A stretch of 5,435 nt of DNA from Hyphomicrobiaceae bacterium (GCA_013214245.1 JABSQE010000012.1:1-5435), one strand, 5' to 3'; shown: positions 1 to 5,435, counted from the first letter of the stretch. Numbers and translations are program-made. Notes: a model not told the origin generated them from the letters alone.

Positions 1-896
1 ACGTCAAGAAAGTTTGCTGGTTCGCAACCGTACAGTTTGATAATGTCAAGTGTTGCCATCGCTAAGCCAGCACCGTTCACGAGGCAGCCAATGTTTCCGT
101 CAAGTTTTATAAACGCCAGATCGTGTTTAGAAGCTTCAATTTCCATAGGGTCTTCTTCTTCCAGATCGCGCAAGTCCACGATTTCCGGATGACGGTAAAG
201 CGCATTTGAATCAAAATTCATTTTACCATCTAAACACATGAGATTACCTTCATTAGTAACCACGAGAGGATTAATCTCAAGAAGACTCATGTCTTTCTCG
301 ACAAACATGCGATAGAGATCTCCTAACATCTTTACGCATTGTTTAACCTGATTACCTTCCAATCCCAACGCATAAGCTATTCTACGACCATGAAATGGCT
401 GGTAACCTGATACGGGATCAATAGACATCGTGAAAATTTTTTCTGGAGTGTCGTGTGCAACCTTTTCTATATCCATTCCCCCTTCAGTAGAGGCTATGAA
501 AGAAACGCGAGACGTTTCACGGTCTACAAGAGCTGAAAGATAAAGCTCGCGAGCAATAGCCGAACCATCTTCAACATATAGTCGCTTGACAACTTTACCA
601 GCTTCACCTGTCTGCAAAGTGATTAAAGTCTTACCAAGCATTTGCTCAGCAAATGTCCGTACTTCCTCTACAGAGCGCGCAAGTCTAACGCCACCCCCTT
701 CACCGGAACCCGATTCTTTGAATTTGCCTTTGCCACGGCCGCCGGCATGGATTTGTGATTTAACCACCCATACTGGCCCTGGTAGTTTAGCGGCAGCTGC
801 GACAGCCTCATCGACTGAAAAGGCGTGAAAACCCATTGCTGTAGGGACGCCATAGGCGCGGTAAAGCTCCTTTGCTTGGTATTCGTGGATATTCAT
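1..896 (-). CDS. sucC: Succinyl-CoA synthetase (ADP-forming) beta subunit, partial (C-terminus beyond window)
   Basis: This is the beta subunit of succinate-CoA ligase, which with SucD interconverts succinyl-CoA, ADP and phosphate with succinate, CoA and ATP in the cytoplasmic TCA cycle. The first 298 residues are visible of roughly 390-400 usual for the family; the rest lies off the left edge. The protein opens with the hallmark MNIHEYQAKEL. The ATP-grasp domain follows, with Lys46 and the Gly-rich AGGRGKGK at 51-58. The short insertion after it (KFKESGSGEGG, 58-68) is usual in alphaproteobacteria and absent from E. coli. STEGGMDIEKVA lies at 136-147. EINPLVV (207-213) and DGK (223-225) carry the Mg2+ ligands Asn209 and Asp223, matching E. 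coli Asn199 and Asp213. The start of the ligase domain, LDGNIGCLVNGAGLAMATLD, is at 265-284. The ATG at 894-896 is preceded by a strong GGGGGA ribosome binding site. The frame is intact throughout. sucD would be expected next, beyond the left edge. Confidence 0.97.
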   Translation of the reverse strand, partial: MNIHEYQAKELYRAYGVPTAMGFHAFSVDEAVAAAAKLPGPVWVVKSQIHAGGRGKGKFKESGSGEGGGVRLARSVEEVRTFAEQMLGKTLITLQTGEAGKVVKRLYVEDGSAIARELYLSALVDRETSRVSFIASTEGGMDIEKVAHDTPEKIFTMSIDPVSGYQPFHGRRIAYALGLEGNQVKQCVKMLGDLYRMFVEKDMSLLEINPLVVTNEGNLMCLDGKMNFDSNALYRHPEIVDLRDLEEEDPMEIEASKHDLAFIKLDGNIGCLVNGAGLAMATLDIIKLYGCEPANFLD

Positions 897-1043
897 ATAG
901 ACAGTCCCCCATTTAATCTTTTTAAGAGGTAAATTAGTGCCACATTATCAGTCGTTATCACACATAGGATTAACACGATTAGACCTGAGATCAACGGTCC
1001 AAATCCTCTATTTTCCTAGCTGCGCCAAAATTGATCATGCATA

Positions 1044-1065
1044 TCCAGTAATAACAATCACTGGA
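1044..1065 (-). other. Small hairpin just downstream of ridA
   Basis: A perfect 6-bp inverted repeat (TCCAGT / ACTGGA, 10-base loop) begins two bases past the ridA stop codon. On the minus strand it is followed by ATGCATGATCAATTTTGG, which has only a short, displaced T-run. It is therefore at best a weak terminator or an RNA 3'-end stabiliser. sucC starts about 150 bases further on, so it could partly separate ridA from sucC. A stem this short could also arise by chance. Confidence 0.2.
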
Positions 1066-1066
1066 A

Positions 1067-1447
1067 TCACATTTTTTTTGCAATCGCCTCAATTTCAACA
1101 CGGGCACCCAAAGGCAAGCCTCCAACTTGAACGGTTGAGCGCGCAGGAAAGGGCGCTATTACATATGTGTCGTATACAGCATTCATCTCTGTGAAGTCGG
1201 CCATGTCAACAAGGAACACTGTCGTTTTGACAAGATCACCGAATGTATAACCAGCTGAATCCAGAATATAGCCCAAGTTTTGGAGGCACTGCCTAGTTTG
1301 TTCAGCAATGCTACCTTGCACGAGTTTCCCAGTCGCCGGATCTAGGTGTATCTGTCCCGAGGTAAAAAGTGTACCATTAGCCTCTATTGCCAAGCTGTAA
1401 GGCCCTATCGCCTGAAGTGGCTCTGCCTCAATAGCGCATTTTTTCAT
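1067..1447 (-). CDS. ridA: RidA / YjgF / UK114 family enamine-imine deaminase
   Basis: RidA hydrolyses reactive enamine/imine intermediates such as 2-aminoacrylate, released by PLP-dependent serine/threonine dehydratases, to stable keto acids and ammonia. This protects other PLP enzymes from damage. The protein is 126 aa, close to the usual ~128, and forms trimers in the family. Visible signature residues are GPYS (15-18) with Tyr17, TSGQIHLDP (29-37) with Ser30, Asn89 in EMNAVYDTY, and FPARSTVQV (100-108), whose Arg103 corresponds to the carboxylate-binding Arg105 of E. coli RidA. Glu118 in ARVEIEAIA corresponds to Glu120. All active-site positions are kept, so it should be active and in the deaminating RidA subgroup. 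The ATG at 1445-1447 follows GGA and seven A's, a modest ribosome binding site. It lies 228 bases after mdh and 170 bases before sucC, on the same strand. Confidence 0.93.
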   Translation of the reverse strand: MKKCAIEAEPLQAIGPYSLAIEANGTLFTSGQIHLDPATGKLVQGSIAEQTRQCLQNLGYILDSAGYTFGDLVKTTVFLVDMADFTEMNAVYDTYVIAPFPARSTVQVGGLPLGARVEIEAIAKKM

Positions 1448-1458
1448 TTTTTTTCCGA

Positions 1459-1486
1459 GTATTAGGGAATTTCATACACAAATCAA
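1459..1486 (-). promoter_or_regulatory. Candidate ridA promoter
   Basis: On the minus strand, TTGATT (1481-1486) and TAATAC (1459-1464) are separated by 16 bases and resemble sigma-70-type -35 and -10 boxes. The expected transcription start would lie only a few bases before the ridA ATG, giving a very short leader, which counts against it. It was found by eye only. It fits the idea that ridA is transcribed separately from mdh. Confidence 0.25.
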
Positions 1487-1550
1487 GTCTGCAAAAGGAT
1501 ATTTAATGCACTAACGACTTAAAAAAGTGGACACAATCAACTCATTAACA

Positions 1551-1572
1551 GAAAGGGCACGTTTGCCCTTTC
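1551..1572 (-). terminator. Perfect 9-bp hairpin between mdh and ridA, probable mdh terminator
   Basis: GAAAGGGCA and TGCCCTTTC form an uninterrupted 9-bp stem with a 4-base loop, 104 bases after the mdh stop codon. It is the strongest inverted repeat I found in the spacers. The stem is GC-rich near the loop and, read on the minus strand, ends in CTTTCTGTTAATG, so the T-tract is short and interrupted. It may be a weak intrinsic terminator, an mRNA 3'-end stabiliser, or a bidirectional element. Its position supports mdh transcripts ending before ridA. Confidence 0.45.
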
Positions 1573-1675
1573 AACTAGCAATCGAAAAAGTCCATATTCT
1601 AGATTGGAACCGACGGTTAGTATAGCGAATGTGTATTGCATTTCCTCTAGTGGGCAACACGACACACGCACTTAT

Positions 1676-2635
1676 TCAAGATTTATTATCAAGCTCGATA
1701 CAAGCCTTCACCAAGCCATCGACAGATTCAACAGACTTCATAAACATTTGCCGCTCGTCTGAGTTGAATTCAATTTCGATTATACGCTCAACACCGCCTG
1801 CACCAATGATGACTGGAACGCCAACATATAGATCCTTCACACCGAATTCACCATTTAAAAAGGCTGCACACGGCAAAACCCGTTTTTTATCCTTAAGATA
1901 ACTCTCGGCCATTTCAACTGCCGATGATGCTGGCGCGTAAAACGCTGAACCATTCTTGAGCATAGCAACGATTTCACCGCCGCCTTTACGTGTACGTTCA
2001 ACAATGTCATCTAACTTCTGTTGACTCATCCAGCCCATATTTACAATATCGGTTAGTGGGATACCAGCAACTGTTGAATATCTTATCAGCGGCGTCATGT
2101 CATCGCCATGACCACCCAAAACGAAAGCACTAACATCACGAATAGATACTTTTAGTTCATCAGCTAAGAAGTGACGAAAACGGCTTGTATCCAAAACACC
2201 AGCCATACCGACAACATGAGAAGAGGGTAATTCTGAGTATTTTCTCAAAGCCCAGACCATAGCGTCAAGCGGATTAGTAACAACTATAACAAAAGCATTT
2301 GGTGCATACTTGCGGATACCAGCCCCAACTTGCTTCATAACTTTGAGATTAATGCTTAACAAATCGTCTCTGCTCATGCCGGGCTTGCGAGGCACTCCTG
2401 CGGTCACAATACAAACATCGGCGCCATCAATATCAGCGTAACTACTTGTTCCTCTTAGTTGGACATCAAAACCTTCGACAGCACCGGATTGAGCTAAGTC
2501 AAGTGCTTTGCCCTGCGGCATACCATTTGATATATCAAACAGCACAACATCGCCAAGCTCTTTTAATGCAATCAGGTGAGCTAGAGTTCCGCCGATCATT
2601 CCGGACCCGATCAAGGCGATTTTAGCACGTGCCAT
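1676..2635 (-). CDS. mdh: Malate dehydrogenase (NAD-dependent, LDH-like MDH)
   Basis: MDH oxidises malate to oxaloacetate with NAD+ in the cytoplasmic TCA cycle. The 319-aa protein is full length for the LDH-like MDH group common in alphaproteobacteria. Numbering from the chosen start, the Rossmann loop GSGMIGG is at 10-16, and Asp34 in LFDIS indicates NAD rather than NADP. The mobile loop GVPRKPGMSRDDLL carries substrate-binding Arg83 and Arg89; Arg at the first position is the malate signature, where lactate dehydrogenases have Gln. Asn121 lies in VTNPLD. Asp149 and Arg152 lie in LDTSRFR, and catalytic His176 in GGHGDDM. The start is ATG 2633-2635, because AAGGAG sits 8 bases upstream of it. 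An in-frame ATG two codons earlier (2639-2641) is only about 2 bases from that ribosome binding site and would add Met-Arg. Most relatives begin MARxKIALIG, which agrees. No damage is visible. Confidence 0.97.
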   Translation of the reverse strand: MARAKIALIGSGMIGGTLAHLIALKELGDVVLFDISNGMPQGKALDLAQSGAVEGFDVQLRGTSSYADIDGADVCIVTAGVPRKPGMSRDDLLSINLKVMKQVGAGIRKYAPNAFVIVVTNPLDAMVWALRKYSELPSSHVVGMAGVLDTSRFRHFLADELKVSIRDVSAFVLGGHGDDMTPLIRYSTVAGIPLTDIVNMGWMSQQKLDDIVERTRKGGGEIVAMLKNGSAFYAPASSAVEMAESYLKDKKRVLPCAAFLNGEFGVKDLYVGVPVIIGAGGVERIIEIEFNSDERQMFMKSVESVDGLVKACIELDNKS

Positions 2636-2690
2636 TCGCATTTCTCCTTAAATTCATCTCACTAGACTTTTTTTGAGTTTTGGCTAGTAA

Positions 2691-2699
2691 TTTATAACA
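2691..2699 (-). promoter_or_regulatory. Candidate extended -10 promoter for mdh
   Basis: On the minus strand TGTTATAAA matches an extended -10 element (TGn plus TATAAA, five of six consensus bases). Transcription would begin near 2684, giving a leader of about 50 bases before the mdh ATG. No good -35 box lies 16-18 bases upstream (CAGGAG at 17), which is tolerable for extended -10 promoters. It was found by eye and has not been tested. Confidence 0.35.
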
Positions 2700-2950
2700 T
2701 TCAACGCGTATCACTCCTGCCCGCTCCCTGCAATCACTTTGCAACAAATTAGCGCTATCAAAACAGTATTATTTTAGTGTGCTTATGACGAAATGTAGCA
2801 ACATGCAAACTTATATTCAAACGAACTAATCTATTTCACTATTAATTAATAGAACCTATTTTTTTCAAGCACCACAACAACCTAAACTTCAAAAAACGCA
2901 TACTCTTCAAATGTTTCTTCAATATTAAAAATATGGCATTGATACTGCAA

Positions 2951-3109
2951 CTAATCAAATATGAGTTCGATAGTTCGTCGATTCAAACTTACAAGCCCAT
3001 TAAAATTTCGAGAGTGTCGGATCAATAGACGCACACGCCTATGCTCTGCAAAAAAATCAGAATTTTCTTCACACTTATTGGAGCAAAAGTAAGTTGCCAC
3101 ACAACTCAA
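2951..3109 (-). CDS. Unrecognised 52-codon reading frame with a good ribosome binding site
   Basis: An open frame of 52 codons starts at TTG (3107-3109) and ends at TAG (2951-2953). GGGAG lies 6 bases before the TTG, which is better spacing than hflX has. The deduced product starts MSCVATYFCSNKC, with three Cys in the first 13 residues, and has a basic middle and end (EHRRVRLLIRHSR, LNRRTIELIFD). There is no signal peptide, no clear membrane segment and no family I recognise. It could be a genuine small protein, the leftover end of a decayed gene downstream of hflX, or chance. The non-ATG start, AT-rich setting and lack of homology keep confidence low. Confidence 0.2.
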   Translation of the reverse strand: MSCVATYFCSNKCEENSDFFAEHRRVRLLIRHSRNFNGLVSLNRRTIELIFD

Positions 3110-3196
3110 CTTTTTCTCCCTAAATCAGCTTTACAGTTTCAATAGTTCAATTGGTGCTTTTTGCAACTATCACTTGCGAAAGGCTAAGAAAACACC

Positions 3197-4621
3197 TCAA
3201 TCGCCAGGTATTATCTGCGTATCTTTTACTGTTAAACCAGCACTCTGCGTTTGTGATCTGAGACGGCCTAGGCAGTTAGCTGCAATACGTACGACCACCT
3301 TGATTTCTCCATCGTCACTTCGATTCAAAGATATCACGCGCGTATTTTCATACAGCCAATTAACCAAACGGCCAGCATGAAAAGGTAATGCAAGACTTAA
3401 CTCTATATCATCTTTTCCTAGCTGCTCAGCAATGGCAAGGCGAAGTGCGGGAATACCATTTCCGCTGCATGCTGAAATAAGATAAGCTGGAACTTTATAG
3501 TATTTTGCTTTAAATTGAATATCTTCTAGTTGACTAGGTGATAATAGGTCAATCTTGTTCCAAACTTCTATAATGCGACACTCAGGGATATCTATATCGA
3601 TATTTAGTTCGCTAAGCACGCACTCAACGTCAGCCCGCTGAGCTTCGGTTTCGACATGATGCACATCGCGAACGTGTAAAATTAAATCGGCTACTACTAC
3701 CTCCTCTAAAGTTGCTCGAAAAGCAGCAATTAGTGTAGTAGGTAAATCTGAAATAAACCCTACTGTATCAGAGAGAATTACAGTACGCCCACCCTCTAGC
3801 GCAAGCGCCCGCATGGTTGGATCTAGAGTTGCAAAAACTTGATCCTGAACAAATACTTCTGAATTTGTCAAAATATTAAATAGTGTAGACTTGCCAGCGT
3901 TGGTATAGCCCACAATGGCTACTGTAGGATAAGGCGCGTCACGCCGACTTTTACGATGCAATCCACGTGTCCGGGTCACCTTAGCTAGTTCTTTTTCAAT
4001 TTTATTAATCCTGGCTTGCAACAACCGCCGATCTGTTTCTATTTGCGTCTCACCAGGCCCTCCAAGAAAACCGAAACCACCGCGTTGGCGTTCAAGGTGT
4101 GTCCAACTACGCACTAGACGACTGCGCTCAAACGTCAAATGTGCTAATTCAACTTGCAAACAGCCTTCGCGCGTCCTTGCCCTACGACCAAAGATTTCCA
4201 GAATTAAACCAGTACGATCAAGCACTTTGACGCACCATGCCTTTTCAAGATTACGCTGTTGTATAGGGCTCAGCGCATGATCAACAATTACCAATTCGAT
4301 ACGATCGCGAAGTATGATATCCAGAAGTTGCTTAATTTTTCCAGAACCAAACAATGTGGCAGGACGTGGAGCATGTATATTAATTAAATCCTGACACACA
4401 ATATCGAGATCAATCGCTCTGGCAAGCCCACATGCTTCAGCCAATCTTTTGTCCGGTTCATGCGACAGAATCGTATGAACCGGCTCACCATCAGCCAACT
4501 GTTTGTTACTCGCGACAATCACAGGTAGTATCACAAAGCATCGCGTTGGAAAGCACAAAACCTTCGAACGTGTTGTTGCCAGTTTATACTGTCTTTGCTC
4601 AGATTTATATTTTATCTTCAA
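3197..4621 (-). CDS. hflX: GTPase HflX, ribosome-associated
   Basis: HflX is a GTP-binding protein of the Obg-HflX superfamily. In other bacteria it binds the 50S subunit and splits stalled or hibernating 70S ribosomes, notably under heat stress. Read from TTG 4621 the product is 474 aa. The N-terminal HflX domain includes LFGSGKIKQL (90-99), DRTGLILEIFGRRARTRE (135-152), the conserved ELAHLTFERSRLVRSW (158-173), and the Gly-rich GGFGFLGGPGETQIETDRR (181-199), followed by a helical region. The G domain has G1 GYTNAGKS (238-245), G2 Thr265 in FATLDPT, G3 DTVGF (285-289), G4 NKID (355-358) and G5 SAC (383-385). All five motifs are intact. The start is uncertain: there is no ATG. GGAGAG abuts the TTG, while an ATA two codons later sits 8 bases from GGAG. 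Similarity to relatives begins only around residue 27, so GTG at residue 30 is another option. It follows hfq by 74 bases. Confidence 0.95.
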   Translation of the reverse strand: MKIKYKSEQRQYKLATTRSKVLCFPTRCFVILPVIVASNKQLADGEPVHTILSHEPDKRLAEACGLARAIDLDIVCQDLINIHAPRPATLFGSGKIKQLLDIILRDRIELVIVDHALSPIQQRNLEKAWCVKVLDRTGLILEIFGRRARTREGCLQVELAHLTFERSRLVRSWTHLERQRGGFGFLGGPGETQIETDRRLLQARINKIEKELAKVTRTRGLHRKSRRDAPYPTVAIVGYTNAGKSTLFNILTNSEVFVQDQVFATLDPTMRALALEGGRTVILSDTVGFISDLPTTLIAAFRATLEEVVVADLILHVRDVHHVETEAQRADVECVLSELNIDIDIPECRIIEVWNKIDLLSPSQLEDIQFKAKYYKVPAYLISACSGNGIPALRLAIAEQLGKDDIELSLALPFHAGRLVNWLYENTRVISLNRSDDGEIKVVVRIAANCLGRLRSQTQSAGLTVKDTQIIPGD

Positions 4622-4627
4622 CTCTCC

Positions 4628-4646
4628 AAAATATCCTCACAGGATA
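4628..4646 (-). other. Short hairpin plus T-run in the hfq-hflX spacer
   Basis: On the minus strand TATCC and GGATA form a 5-bp stem with a 5-base loop, followed directly by TTTT and then by the GGAGAG that serves hflX. It resembles a minimal intrinsic terminator or attenuator that would reduce hflX relative to hfq. It could also affect access to the hflX ribosome binding site. The stem is short and mostly A-T, so termination would be weak and chance occurrence is possible. Confidence 0.25.
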
Positions 4647-4695
4647 CACGCGTTGATGTCATACTTGATACGATTTAACAAGTTAATGATCTCAT

Positions 4696-4935
4696 CTATT
4701 CACCAGTTTCAGAGTCTATAAAATTGACCGACTGACCTGGCATGATCGTTGAGATAGCGTGCTTATAAACCAGCTGTGAGTGTCCATCTCTACGAAGTAG
4801 CAGACAAAAATTGTCAAACCATGTAACTATACCTTGAAGCTTAACTCCGTTTATAAGGAAAATTGTAAGAGGTGTTTTTTGCTTGCGCACATGATTAAGG
4901 AAACTATCCTGTAGAGTTTGGGCGCGTTCAGCCAT
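4696..4935 (-). CDS. hfq: RNA chaperone Hfq
   Basis: Hfq is a homohexameric Sm-like protein that pairs small RNAs with mRNAs and governs their translation and decay. The product is 79 aa, typical of compact alphaproteobacterial Hfq. The N-terminal helix carries Gln9 and Asp10 (proximal-face RNA binding) and the basic rim Arg17, Lys18 and Lys20 in HVRKQK. Sm1 spans about 24-48, including TIFLINGVKLQG, with Phe43 in FDNF. Sm2 contains the diagnostic Tyr57-Lys58-His59 of LVYKHAIST. The C-terminal tail is short (PGQSVNFIDSETGE), without the long disordered extension of E. coli. The frame is open upstream to a TTG at 4974, but the family starts at MAERAQ, and the ATG at 4933-4935 is chosen for that reason. 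Its ribosome binding site is weak, GGA about 8 bases upstream. Trp39 where many Hfqs have Ser recalls Rhodospirillales-like sequences. Confidence 0.97.
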   Translation of the reverse strand: MAERAQTLQDSFLNHVRKQKTPLTIFLINGVKLQGIVTWFDNFCLLLRRDGHSQLVYKHAISTIMPGQSVNFIDSETGE

Positions 4936-4961
4936 TCTTGTTATCCATTCTTCGCTTACTT

Positions 4962-4991
4962 TTATTATTACCAAATGTACGTAATCGCCAA
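4962..4991 (-). promoter_or_regulatory. Candidate hfq promoter
   Basis: On the minus strand TTGGCG (4986-4991) and TAATAA (4962-4967) are 18 bases apart, resembling -35 and -10 boxes. An overlapping TAATAA at 4965-4970 would give 15-base spacing. Transcription would start about 20 bases before the hfq ATG. The pair was found by eye. The 124-base dat-hfq gap leaves room for an internal promoter, which would let hfq be expressed independently of dat. Confidence 0.3.
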
Positions 4992-5011
4992 TTGGTTTTA
5001 CTCAGGATATA

Positions 5012-5028
5012 TCAATGAATTTCAATGA
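5012..5028. repeat. Pair of 7-bp direct repeats one helical turn apart upstream of hfq
   Basis: TCAATGA occurs at 5012-5018 and again at 5022-5028, a period of 10 bp, so both copies face the same side of the helix. They lie about 20 bases upstream of the candidate hfq -35 box, where an activator could bind. No regulator is suggested by the sequence, and repeats this short are common in AT-rich DNA. Confidence 0.2.
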
Positions 5029-5059
5029 CAAGCTTAAGTTAAAAGTGGATAAATAAATT

Positions 5060-5435
5060 CTAAAGTAAATCCATCTCCGCAACACTGTAAAAAACTTCAC
5101 GCAACATTTTAGTCACCGGACCAGCCCCCTCCCCACCAATACGTTGACCATTGATAGATACTACCGGCATTATAACAGAAGTTGCAGAGGTGATAAAAGC
5201 TTCTTCAGCCTGCAAAGCTTCGCTAACGCTAAATGCACGCTCAATTAGTTTCATACTATATTTTCTTAATATATCAATGAGAGTAAGACGTGTCACGCCA
5301 CACAAAATAGCACTGTTGACAGGGTGTGTTTGTAGCTGATTGCCATTTTTTACTATCCAAGCGTTACTTGAGCCTCCTTCAAGCACTATATCATCACGAT
5401 CTGTGAACCAAATTTCATCCGCCCCCTCAGCTCTA
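5060..5435 (-). CDS. dat: D-amino acid aminotransferase (class IV PLP enzyme), partial (N-terminus beyond window)
   Basis: Class IV PLP aminotransferases of this type interconvert D-alanine and 2-oxoglutarate with pyruvate and D-glutamate, supplying D-amino acids for peptidoglycan. Only the last 124 residues are visible of roughly 280-290 usual, so the catalytic lysine lies off the right edge. The visible part has ADEIWFTDRDD followed by the cofactor-binding EGGSSNAWIV. The Ser-Ser-Asn-Ala pattern favours D-amino acid aminotransferase over branched-chain (IlvE) or aminodeoxychorismate lyase (PabC) members. Further on are CGVTR, whose GVTR loop holds the PLP phosphate, and EEAFITSATSVIMPVVSING, in the family's conserved C-terminal substrate/cofactor segment. 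The end, GPVTKMLREVF, is normal. The stop is TAG at 5060-5062. A dat-like gene directly upstream of hfq-hflX is a recurring alphaproteobacterial arrangement. The symbol is a family-level call, because substrate specificity within class IV is hard to read from sequence. Confidence 0.88.
   Translation of the reverse strand, partial: RAEGADEIWFTDRDDIVLEGGSSNAWIVKNGNQLQTHPVNSAILCGVTRLTLIDILRKYSMKLIERAFSVSEALQAEEAFITSATSVIMPVVSINGQRIGGEGAGPVTKMLREVFYSVAEMDLL

Larger units (their letters stand above)
2636..3196. other. 561-base AT-rich spacer between hflX and mdh, no recognised gene
   Basis: This stretch separates the hflX stop codon from the mdh start. It is visibly richer in A and T than the flanking genes and has many stop codons in the frames I read. 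I saw no tRNA, known structured RNA or transposase remnant. It contains the candidate mdh promoter (2691-2699), a 52-codon reading frame (2951-3109), and a small TGCAA/TTGCA inverted repeat at 2729-2743. No convincing intrinsic terminator follows hflX: the imperfect CTTT-GCAA/TTGC-AAAG fold at about 3159-3184 has no T-tract on the minus strand. The best guess is a decayed gene plus the mdh 5' regulatory region. Confidence 0.6.

Noticed and set aside
586..828. Plus-strand open frame inside sucC (and similar plus-strand frames at 937-1194, 1629-1901, 3174-3380, 4432-4721 and 5151-5339)
   Set aside because: They lie antisense to, or overlap, conserved genes, have low-complexity products with no family resemblance, and show no convincing ribosome binding site; they are shadows of the minus-strand genes or spacer noise.
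1521..1535. AAAAAAGTGGACACA, loosely like an insertion-sequence end
   Set aside because: I found no inverted partner, target duplication or transposase remnant in the window.
1600..1640. tRNA-like pieces (GGTTCCAATC on the minus strand, GGTTAGTATAGC on the plus strand)
   Set aside because: No acceptor stem, no anticodon arm and no matching T- or D-arm pairing could be built on either strand.
1537..1641. 34-codon ATG reading frame on the minus strand between mdh and ridA, preceded by AGAGG
   Set aside because: The AGAGG lies only 2 bases from the ATG, the frame runs straight through the 9-bp hairpin, the product resembles nothing I know, and frames of this length are common by chance.
3159..3184. 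Imperfect CTTT-GCAA / TTGC-AAAG fold after hflX as a terminator
   Set aside because: The stem is interrupted by unpaired bases and is not followed by a T-run on the minus strand.
4936..4974. Upstream TTG extension of Hfq by 13 residues
   Set aside because: Hfq in this group begins at MAERAQ; the extension has no family similarity, uses a TTG start, and overlaps the candidate promoter.

Overview
The window looks like ordinary chromosomal DNA from an alphaproteobacterium. Every recognisable gene lies on the minus strand, so transcription runs from high to low coordinates. In that order the genes are dat (D-amino acid aminotransferase, N-terminus cut off by the window edge), hfq (RNA chaperone), hflX (ribosome-associated GTPase), a gap of about 560 bases, mdh (malate dehydrogenase), ridA (imine deaminase) and sucC (succinyl-CoA synthetase beta subunit, C-terminus cut off by the window edge). 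The dat-hfq-hflX order, the lactate dehydrogenase-like MDH, the mdh-suc neighbourhood and the Lys/Gly insertion in SucC are all alphaproteobacterial traits. The Thr-Trp-Phe-Asp-Asn-Phe stretch in Hfq and the overall MDH sequence recall Rhodospirillales-like lineages. That placement rests on memory of the families, not on a search.

The proteins are intact and well conserved, but the DNA is moderately AT-rich. The spacers are long (about 124, 74, 561, 228 and 170 bases) and clearly more AT-rich than the genes. Long AT-rich spacers around conserved housekeeping genes fit a lineage drifting toward AT and losing genes, such as a host-associated alphaproteobacterium. This is an inference, and a free-living AT-rich relative is also possible.

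Right part (3197-5435): dat supplies D-amino acids for the cell wall. hfq and hflX follow it in the same direction. hfq has a plausible promoter of its own, and hflX may be separated from hfq by a weak hairpin plus T-run. No ATG start is visible for hflX.

Middle (2636-3196): there is no recognisable gene. The stretch holds a candidate extended -10 promoter for mdh and one unrecognised 52-codon reading frame with a good ribosome binding site.

Left part (1-2635): mdh, ridA and sucC. MDH and SucC act in the TCA cycle. RidA removes reactive enamine/imine by-products of PLP enzymes. A perfect 9-bp hairpin between mdh and ridA suggests that mdh may be transcribed separately from ridA and sucC.

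I found no mobile element, CRISPR array, tRNA or rRNA, and no evidence of an undescribed multi-gene system. The observations worth a second look are small: the hflX start, the spacer ORF, the hairpins, and ridA placed between mdh and sucC.
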